Below are positions 1 to 5,121 of a stretch of 5,121 bases of DNA, in pieces; within the stretch, counting starts at the first letter, position 1; each line of letters starts with the position of its first letter. The translations under genes were made by a program, and so were the position numbers. The notes beneath the pieces are model-generated. The model had not been told where the DNA came from. It was given only the letters and a program-made list of their open reading frames with translations, and did no database searches. Location: assembly GCA_007116205.1 (NCBI GenBank), contig SKIY01000040.1, positions 1-5,121 on the forward strand. Direction: 5' to 3'. The DNA is from Candidatus Izemoplasma sp. (GTDB lineage Bacteria > Bacillota_I > Bacilli_A > Izemoplasmatales > Izemoplasmataceae).

Positions 1-1
1 G

Positions 2-1282
2 AATGGTTCGAATTATCAAACCATAGCTACTTTTACTGAAGAAGGAACGCATTCGATTTCAGTGTTTGATCATATTAACCGCACAACCACCTTTAATTCA
101 CAAATTCGTTTCCAAGTTGTATCTGAGAATGATAACGGTGCGGTTATGTTTGATTATGTTAGCGTATACGATAACCGTGATGAAGAACCACGTTATAACT
201 ATTATGGATACACACTAGGACAATGGGAAATTACGAGTGGTCGTGTTTCTGGTGCACGTCAGCGTTCAAATGGTGTGTTCTCATATGCATATTTCCGTTA
301 TGACGATTATGGTGCAGCTTTTGGAGAAAGATATAGTCGTGCTTTCTCTGCGAACAACTACTACACATTAATAGAAGAAAATGCAGACATTTGTGGAGAG
401 CCACAAGTTAATCCGGATAACCCTGAAGAATGGAGCTTTAATGAAGGGTGCCCTATTACACGCGTTGTGGGACGAAATTCTGGTGTTCCAGGTCCAGACG
501 GAACAGTATTTTACACATATCGTTTATTTTATAACCATGGATTCATGGAAGGATTTGAAGAAACACCTTATTTCTTCTTTGGAACAACATCACAAGGTCA
601 AGATTTATTCGCACTTACTTGGTTAGGGTTAAGAACATCTTTAACACTTGGTCTTGTCGCATCTGCAATTAATATTACAATCGGTATTATTTATGGTTCG
701 ATTTCCGGATATTATGGTGGAAAAGTCGACTTAATCATGGAGCGTTTCTCAGAAGTTGTTGGACGGATTCCATGGCTCGTTACGTTGAGTATATTTATGG
801 CGATTTTCGGACCAGGTGCATTATCACTTATTCTAATCTTGATAGTTTCCGGATGGATAAGTGTCGCCGGGGTTACCCGAACCCAGTTCTACCGATATAA
901 AGGCCGTGAGTATGTACTAGCTTCAAGAACACTAGGAGCGAAGGACTCGCGTCTGATTTTCCGTCACATTTTACCAAATGGAATCGGTACGATTATTACT
1001 GCAAGTATTTTGATGATTCCAGCGGTTATATTTACTGAAGCATCATTATCTTACCTAGGCTTTGGAATCGGACATGGGCAATCGTTTAAGTTGTTTGGTT
1101 TAATTGAGCTTTCAGGGGTATCAATTGGTGTGCTCCTCAGTGATGGACAAAGCGCTATGCTTAACCGCCCATACTTAACTATTTTCCCAGCGATCGTTAT
1201 CTCAATATTAATGATTACCTTCAATATGTTTGGTAATGCATTAAGAGATGCGTTCAATCCTTCACTAAGGGGGTCTGAATAA
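2..1282 (+). CDS. oppC: Oligopeptide ABC transporter permease OppC, 5'-truncated, with large extracellular insertion
   Basis: One of the two membrane subunits of an oligopeptide importer. The frame is open from base 2, so the true start and the expected first membrane segment lie upstream; the GTG at 62 is internal. Counting visible residues from base 2 (426 in all), residues 1-190 are hydrophilic and aromatic-rich, with two cysteines (131 and 150) that could form a disulfide. FGTTSQGQD (bases 578-604) matches the family FGTDxxGRD motif just before the second membrane helix. Hydrophobic segments follow near 207-228, 256-272, 273-290, 328-347 and 391-410. The EAA coupling loop that docks on the ATPase lies at bases 908-976 (E, then LGA, ending ILP). 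The C-terminus is a normal NALRDAFNP type. The loop between helices 1 and 2 is usually only tens of residues, so a large outward-facing domain has been inserted. OppC rather than DppC is chosen from the downstream OppD/OppF pair; the substrate is not certain. Confidence 0.92.
   Translation, partial: NGSNYQTIATFTEEGTHSISVFDHINRTTTFNSQIRFQVVSENDNGAVMFDYVSVYDNRDEEPRYNYYGYTLGQWEITSGRVSGARQRSNGVFSYAYFRYDDYGAAFGERYSRAFSANNYYTLIEENADICGEPQVNPDNPEEWSFNEGCPITRVVGRNSGVPGPDGTVFYTYRLFYNHGFMEGFEETPYFFFGTTSQGQDLFALTWLGLRTSLTLGLVASAINITIGIIYGSISGYYGGKVDLIMERFSEVVGRIPWLVTLSIFMAIFGPGALSLILILIVSGWISVAGVTRTQFYRYKGREYVLASRTLGAKDSRLIFRHILPNGIGTIITASILMIPAVIFTEASLSYLGFGIGHGQSFKLFGLIELSGVSIGVLLSDGQSAMLNRPYLTIFPAIVISILMITFNMFGNALRDAFNPSLRGSE
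1267..1273 (+). promoter_or_regulatory. Ribosome binding site of oppD
   Basis: AAGGGGG lies inside the last codons of oppC, 11 bases before the oppD ATG at 1285. The purine run and spacing are acceptable for a Gram-positive ribosome binding site. It supports the ATG at 1285, which begins 2 bases after the oppC stop. Confidence 0.7.
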
Positions 1283-1284
1283 TA

Positions 1285-3012
1285 ATGGCAAAGAACACTA
1301 AATTAAAAGTAGAAGATCTTACGATTTCATTCCGTACATCACAAGGACTTGTTCGTGCAGTACGGGGTGTGAGCTTTGATCTTGAAGAAGGCGAAACCTT
1401 AGCAATTGTCGGTGAATCAGGTAGTGGTAAATCCGTTACAAGCCGTGCAATTATGGGTATCTTAGCTGGAAATGGTATTATTGATGATGGTAGTATTATT
1501 TATGAAGGCCAAGATTTAACGAAAATTCACGAAGAGGATTTTCACCGAATTCGTGGAGATAGAATTGGTATGATTTTCCAAGACCCGATGTCAAGTTTGA
1601 ACCCAATTATGAAAATTGGTAAACAAATTACTGAAGGTATGTTAATTAATGGGAAACGTTTAAAAAACCAATACAAAAAAATGACACATACACAACGTAT
1701 GGATGTAATTAACACAAAAGTTGACATTAAAGAGTTAAAGAAAAATCACCGAGGGAACATCCGTACGCTTAAAAAAGGTATTGATCCACAAACATTAGAG
1801 TATTTGAAACTTGATTACACTAAGGACTTAAATCACTTAATCAATGAAAAACTTGATGCAAAATCAGTCTATATGGAAAAGATTCGCCAGTTAAAAGTGG
1901 ATACTGATAAATCTGATGAGAAACAAAAAGCAGATTTCATCCGTTTAAAAGAGGAATACAAGGCTGAGTATCAACAAAAAATTGCTGATATTAAGCAAAA
2001 ACGCGATTCTGTAAAAGCTGAGTTTAAATCAAAAACTTCACGTGATAAAGAAGTGGATAATACTGGAAAAATTAAAGAAGAGAATAAAAATTTCCACAAA
2101 AAAATTAAAGAGCTTTCAAAACATCTCCATGAAGCAAAGATTGAGTTAAAGAAAAGCCGTAAAGAAGCAAAGGCACAAGCTTATGCGGAATGGGAATCTG
2201 AAAAAGCTAAAACGCAGAAAAAAATTCAAGAATTAAAAAGCAAGATGAAACAAGCGAGCTCGGTAAAAGATAAACTCGCAGTGCGAAAAGAAATAATGCG
2301 TGAAAGAGAATTATTACTACGCTTTAAAAAAGTAACTAAAAAAGAAGCCGTAGAACGCGCACTTACCGTTATGGATGAGGTTGGGATTCCTGACCCTAAA
2401 AAACGTTTGAAGCAATATCCGTTCCAATTTTCTGGTGGGATGCGTCAACGTATTGTTATCGCGATTGCACTTACTGCGAATCCAGATTTACTAATTTGTG
2501 ATGAGCCAACAACCGCGCTTGATGTTACTATCCAATCACAAATACTCGAGTTAATCAAAAAACTAAAAGAAGAACGTAATTTATCAGTTATCTTTATTAC
2601 GCATGACCTTGGGGTTGTTGCGAATATGGCTGATCGAGTTGCTGTTATGTATGCTGGAAGAATTGTTGAAATTGGTAAGAGTATGGATATATTCTACAAT
2701 CCAAAACATCCGTATACATGGGCACTCTTATCTTCAATGCCTGATTTAGAATCAACTGAACGATTGTTTGCTATTCCAGGAACACCTCCAAACATGCTTT
2801 ATCCACCTAAGGGTGATGCATTTGCGGATCGTAATCCATATGCTATGGCAATTGATTTTGAAAAAGAACCACCATTCTTCAAAGTTAATGATAGCCACTA
2901 TGCAGCAACATGGTTACTACATGAGCAAGCACCAAAAGTAGAGATGCCAGAAATAGTACGTAACCGTATTGCGCGTATGAAGAATCAATCAAGTAAAGAG
3001 GTGAGTAACTGA
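1285..3012 (+). CDS. oppD: Oligopeptide ABC transporter ATP-binding protein OppD with about 225-residue coiled-coil insertion
   Basis: One ATPase of the OppD/OppF heterodimer that drives peptide import, on the cytoplasmic face. All ABC motifs are visible: Walker A GESGSGKS (43-50), Q-loop FQDP (Q99), signature SGGMRQR (383-389), Walker B LLICDEP (D406, E407), D-loop ALD (411-413) and switch histidine H440. The C-terminal OppD/DppD extension follows (HPYTWALLSSMP, IPGTPP, then a cysteine-free GDAF...RNPYA segment of the Gram-positive AmiE type). At 575 residues it is much longer than the usual 330-360. The excess lies at about residues 124-350 (bases 1654-2334), between the helix after the Q-loop and the helix before the signature. 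It is Lys/Glu-rich, has no proline from 169 to 368, and reads as two long helices around a polar turn near 250-262. The frame is intact, so this is an insertion, not a fusion artefact. Its stop overlaps the oppF start by one base. Confidence 0.95.
   Translation: MAKNTKLKVEDLTISFRTSQGLVRAVRGVSFDLEEGETLAIVGESGSGKSVTSRAIMGILAGNGIIDDGSIIYEGQDLTKIHEEDFHRIRGDRIGMIFQDPMSSLNPIMKIGKQITEGMLINGKRLKNQYKKMTHTQRMDVINTKVDIKELKKNHRGNIRTLKKGIDPQTLEYLKLDYTKDLNHLINEKLDAKSVYMEKIRQLKVDTDKSDEKQKADFIRLKEEYKAEYQQKIADIKQKRDSVKAEFKSKTSRDKEVDNTGKIKEENKNFHKKIKELSKHLHEAKIELKKSRKEAKAQAYAEWESEKAKTQKKIQELKSKMKQASSVKDKLAVRKEIMRERELLLRFKKVTKKEAVERALTVMDEVGIPDPKKRLKQYPFQFSGGMRQRIVIAIALTANPDLLICDEPTTALDVTIQSQILELIKKLKEERNLSVIFITHDLGVVANMADRVAVMYAGRIVEIGKSMDIFYNPKHPYTWALLSSMPDLESTERLFAIPGTPPNMLYPPKGDAFADRNPYAMAIDFEKEPPFFKVNDSHYAATWLLHEQAPKVEMPEIVRNRIARMKNQSSKEVSN
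2995..3004 (+). promoter_or_regulatory. Ribosome binding site of oppF
   Basis: AAAGAGGTGA is a near-perfect complement of the 16S rRNA 3' end and sits 7 bases before the oppF ATG at 3012. It lies inside the last codons of oppD and, with the TGATG stop/start overlap, fixes the oppF start and suggests translational coupling. Confidence 0.88.
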
Positions 3013-4436
3013 TGGCAAGAACAGAAGAAACTCCCGTATTAAGTGTTCGCGGCTTAAAACAATATTTTAAAAGTGGTTATGGACGCTCTAAATTAATCGT
3101 TAAAGCTGTTGATGATGTTAGTTTTGACATTTATAAAGGTGAAGTATTTAGTCTTGTTGGTGAATCAGGATGTGGAAAAACGACAACTGGTCGAACTATT
3201 ATTAAACTGTATGATCCAACAGATGGCGAAGTTTACTTCATGGGAAAACGTATTTCTGCAGGCGTTTTAAATTTAAAAGAATCAATCAAAGAAGCGCGTA
3301 AAGAAGCAAGTATCTCAATTAACGATTTGAAATTAAAAATGGAAGACGAGATTAACGAAGTTTTAGGAAAACCTAAAGGTAAACTTGATATCGTTGCGCA
3401 AAAGCGTCTTAAAAAAGAACTAAAACAACGTTTTCGTAGTACAAAATCAGAATACTTAGCAACCGGACGTAGTGTTTTAGTACCTAAACTTGAAAAAGAC
3501 TTTGCTAAAGAAATTGAAAAAGTCGATAAAAAAATCGCTGATGCCGTTTCAGCTTATGAAAAAGAAGTTGAACGTGTAAAAAATGCCAGTGTTGAAAAAA
3601 CATCTGACCAAAAAGCGAAAGAAAAAGAACTTGTTAATGAAATTAAAGCAAAGTATGCAGAGCCAATCAAAGCAGCACGCGAGAAAAAAGATGAAGCAGT
3701 TGCAAAATATAAGGAAGAAATTAAAGTTCGTAAAAAAGTTACCGCAAGTCCAGATATGGAATTGATGAAAAACGTTCAGATGATCTTCCAAGATCCAATT
3801 GCCTCATTAAACCCACGTATGACTGTTAAAGAAATCATTGCAGAGGGGCTACGTATTGCTGGTGAGAAAGACAATAAGATTATTCTTGAAAAAGTTAATA
3901 AAGTCCTTGAAACTGTCGGATTGTTACCAGAACATGCGAGTCGTTACCCACATGAGTTTAGTGGTGGTCAAAGACAACGTATTGGTATCGCCCGTGCGTT
4001 AATTGTAAGTCCTGAGTTTATTATTGCGGATGAGCCAATTAGTGCCTTAGATGTATCGATCCAAGCACAAGTTATTAACTTATTAAATGATTTACGAGAA
4101 GAGTTAAACATTACAATTATGTTTATTGCGCATGATTTATCTGTTGTTAAATACTTTAGTGATCGTATTGGTGTTATGTATTTCGGAAAACTTGTTGAGT
4201 TAGCGCATAAAGATGAACTCTTCAAAAACCCATTACATCCATATACGCGTTCATTACTATCTGCTGTTCCAATGCCAGATCCAAGTTACGAAAAGAAACG
4301 TAAACGTATTAAGTACGATCCTGGTATGCATGATTACAGCGTTGATTTGCCAGAACTTCATGAAATTAAAAAAGGTCACTTTATTTATGCAAATGATGCA
4401 GAAGTAAAAGAGTACAAAAAAGGCTTGAAAGACTAG
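3012..4436 (+). CDS. oppF: Oligopeptide ABC transporter ATP-binding protein OppF with about 160-residue helical insertion
   Basis: Second ATPase of the importer, partner of OppD on the cytoplasmic side. Motifs: Walker A GESGCGKT (50-57), Q-loop FQDP (Q260), signature SGGQRQR (317-323), Walker B FIIADEP (D340, E341), D-loop SALD (344-347), switch histidine H374, then the OppF-type tail HPYTRSLLSAVP. With 474 residues it exceeds the usual 305-330. The excess is at about residues 84-246 (bases 3261-3749), between the strand GEVYFMGKR and the strand leading into the Q-loop. This is a different place from the OppD insertion. The segment is Lys/Glu/Ala-rich, with helices suggested at about 86-115, 130-148, 159-190 and 198-242 and a likely turn near 191-198. 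After the ABC core the tail continues to residue 474 with a basic run KKRKRIK near 428-434. The last base of its TAG stop is the first base of the next gene's GTG. Confidence 0.95.
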   Translation: MARTEETPVLSVRGLKQYFKSGYGRSKLIVKAVDDVSFDIYKGEVFSLVGESGCGKTTTGRTIIKLYDPTDGEVYFMGKRISAGVLNLKESIKEARKEASISINDLKLKMEDEINEVLGKPKGKLDIVAQKRLKKELKQRFRSTKSEYLATGRSVLVPKLEKDFAKEIEKVDKKIADAVSAYEKEVERVKNASVEKTSDQKAKEKELVNEIKAKYAEPIKAAREKKDEAVAKYKEEIKVRKKVTASPDMELMKNVQMIFQDPIASLNPRMTVKEIIAEGLRIAGEKDNKIILEKVNKVLETVGLLPEHASRYPHEFSGGQRQRIGIARALIVSPEFIIADEPISALDVSIQAQVINLLNDLREELNITIMFIAHDLSVVKYFSDRIGVMYFGKLVELAHKDELFKNPLHPYTRSLLSAVPMPDPSYEKKRKRIKYDPGMHDYSVDLPELHEIKKGHFIYANDAEVKEYKKGLKD

Positions 4437-4834
4437 TGAAAAAATTCCTGATTACGTTGTTTGTGAGCCTTACAATTATCTTTATGGTACAACATTTTGC
4501 GTATGGACAGCCGGTGTCTGAACTTCCCAATGTGCTGAGCAATCGTAGTTATCGTATAGATATGGCAAACTCCATGGGCATCGTAGGGATCATTATGTTT
4601 TACGTTAGCTTGATTAGTGTTACAAGCGCTTCAAGAGCATTTATAAGTATTGGCTTTGCTGTAAAAAGTATTTTTGTAAGATATCGCCGGAAATATAGTG
4701 ATTATTATGATTATACTGAAAAAAAGCGCGAAGAGCGCGGCGGGTCGAGTTCATTTGGATTTTATTCATTACTCATTAGTATTGTTTATGTTATAATCGC
4801 ATTATGGCTTGATCCATTTCCACCTCCAAATTAA
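4436..4834 (+). CDS. Small hypothetical membrane protein, last gene of the opp operon
   Basis: I do not recognise this 132-residue protein. Residues 1-24 look like a signal peptide or first membrane helix (MKK, hydrophobic 5-18, possible cleavage after AYG). A second hydrophobic stretch spans about 47-65 and may run on to 80. Residues 82-101 form a highly charged loop (VRYRRKYSDYYDYTEKKREE, rich in Arg, Lys and Tyr), followed by a Gly/Ser hinge, a third hydrophobic segment at 108-125, and a short DPFPPPN end. The positive-inside rule places the charged loop in the cytoplasm and residues 25-46 outside. The GTG start overlaps the oppF TAG stop by one base. Only weak purine-rich sites precede it (AAAGG at 4419-4423, GAAAG at 4427-4431), so it probably relies on coupling to oppF translation. 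Position suggests an accessory part of the transporter, but an unrelated passenger gene is possible. The intact frame and the terminator right after it support a real gene. Confidence 0.82.
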   Translation: MKKFLITLFVSLTIIFMVQHFAYGQPVSELPNVLSNRSYRIDMANSMGIVGIIMFYVSLISVTSASRAFISIGFAVKSIFVRYRRKYSDYYDYTEKKREERGGSSSFGFYSLLISIVYVIIALWLDPFPPPN

Positions 4835-4837
4835 TGT

Positions 4838-4863
4838 AAAAGGGATGCAATCGCATCCCTTTT
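4838..4863. terminator. Rho-independent terminator, probably bidirectional
   Basis: AAAAGGGATGC (4838-4848) and GCATCCCTTTT (4853-4863) form a perfect 11-bp stem with the four-base loop AATC. On the plus strand a run of six T (4860-4865) follows the GC-rich part of the stem. Read on the minus strand, GCATCCC is followed by TTTTACATTAAT, a poorer but usable U-tract. It starts 4 bases after the stop of the small membrane gene and ends next to the stop of the convergent peroxidase gene, so both transcription units probably end here. Confidence 0.93.
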
Positions 4864-5121
4864 TTATATAAGTTTTTCTATGTATGTACGTATTTTTTCT
4901 GGCTTTGTTGCTGGGCTAAATCGTTTAATAATTTTACCATCTTTACTGATGAGAAATTTAGTAAAATTCCACTTAATTTTTTTCCCAAATGCTCCGGGTT
5001 TATGCTCAGTTAAGTATTTAAAAACTTGGTGTTGCGTCTGACCTTTCACATCAACTTTCTCAAATATTGGAAAACTAACTCCGAATAAACCTCGGCAAGT
5101 ACTTTCTACGTGCGCATTATC
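4864..5121 (-). CDS. Glutathione peroxidase family protein (thiol peroxidase type), C-terminal part
   Basis: The gene reads leftward and is open to the window edge, so its 5' half, with the peroxidatic Cys/Sec and the Gln of the catalytic tetrad, is missing. The 85 visible residues are the C-terminal half of a GPx-family enzyme: CRGLFGVSFPIFEKVDVKG aligns with the family stretch C..NYGVTFPIF.K.DVNG, and IKWNFTKFL carries the conserved Trp and Asn of the active site (Trp codon at 4969-4971). The ending RFSPATKPEKI is also typical. The cysteine at 5095-5097 is where thioredoxin-dependent GPx enzymes such as yeast Gpx3 carry their resolving cysteine, so a thioredoxin-using peroxide reductase is more likely than a true glutathione enzyme. 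It would reduce hydrogen peroxide and organic hydroperoxides in the cytoplasm. The GTG at 5049-5047 is internal, not the start. It is convergent with the opp operon and shares its terminator; a functional link is unlikely. Confidence 0.92.
   Translation of the reverse strand, partial: DNAHVESTCRGLFGVSFPIFEKVDVKGQTQHQVFKYLTEHKPGAFGKKIKWNFTKFLISKDGKIIKRFSPATKPEKIRTYIEKLI

Noticed and set aside
62..64. GTG as the start codon of oppC
   Set aside because: The frame is open and protein-like back to base 2, there is no ribosome binding site before it, and the first OppC membrane helix would be missing.
1654..2334. Possibility that the oppD insertion is a mobile element or intein
   Set aside because: There are no terminal repeats, target-site duplication, endonuclease or splicing motifs, and codon use looks like that of the flanking gene; it is a Lys/Glu-rich helical insertion.
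2806..2925. Loss of the four iron-sulfur ligand cysteines in the OppD C-terminal extension
   Set aside because: The segment has GD and RN where DppD-type proteins have GC and RC, but Gram-positive OppD/AmiE proteins commonly show this cysteine-free version, so it is not a defect or novelty.
3003..3012. Mycoplasma-type genetic code (TGA read as Trp)
   Set aside because: TGA ends oppD directly at the oppF start with a strong ribosome binding site, and Trp codons within the genes are TGG.
1654..3749. Tandem DNA repeats suggested by recurring AAAGAA/AAAAAA strings
   Set aside because: They follow from dense Lys and Glu codons; I see no regular unit length or exact repeated block.
3549..3791. 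Short open frames opposite to or overlapping the Lys-rich insertions, such as the 80-residue Phe-rich minus-strand frame
   Set aside because: Their composition is what results from reading Lys-rich (AAA/AAG) codons in other frames or on the other strand; they have no start signals and lie inside intact genes.
5047..5049. GTG as the start codon of the minus-strand gene, giving a 61-residue protein
   Set aside because: The GPx-family sequence continues upstream without a break to the window edge, including the CRGLFGVSFP motif, so this Val is internal.

Overview
The window looks like a chromosomal segment of a low-G+C, Gram-positive-type bacterium (Bacillota). The DNA is A+T-rich, Shine-Dalgarno sequences are strong, TGA is a real stop codon (it ends oppD), and the ATPases have the sequence style of Gram-positive OppD/AmiE and OppF/AmiF. 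The long insertions in both ATPases recall the enlarged Opp ATPases of mollicutes. Together with the standard genetic code, this suggests an Erysipelothrix-like (Erysipelotrichia) or related lineage. That placement is an inference, not something the sequence proves.

Layout: bases 1-4834 are a tightly packed plus-strand operon. It runs from the 3' part of oppC (oligopeptide permease subunit, cut by the window edge) to oppD (ATPase), oppF (ATPase) and a small unrecognised membrane protein. oppC and oppD are separated by 2 bp. oppD/oppF and oppF/small gene each overlap by 1 bp, which suggests translational coupling. A perfect 11-bp hairpin at 4838-4863 ends the operon. The same hairpin probably serves the convergent minus-strand gene, a Cys-type glutathione peroxidase whose 5' end lies beyond the window. 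No stretch over 300 bases lacks a gene.

How the parts fit: OppC forms half of the membrane channel, and OppD and OppF form the ATPase heterodimer that powers peptide import. OppB and the binding protein OppA are expected upstream or elsewhere. The machinery has normal catalytic motifs but is heavily embellished. OppC carries an outward-facing insertion of at least 190 residues, beginning with an adhesin-like Ig-type strand pattern. OppD carries about 225 extra residues and OppF about 160, both Lys/Glu-rich and predicted to form long helical or coiled-coil hairpins, placed at different points of the two nucleotide-binding domains. The small membrane protein, translated from the oppF stop, is a candidate accessory subunit. 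An Opp importer with large extensions on both faces of the membrane is the most interesting feature here.
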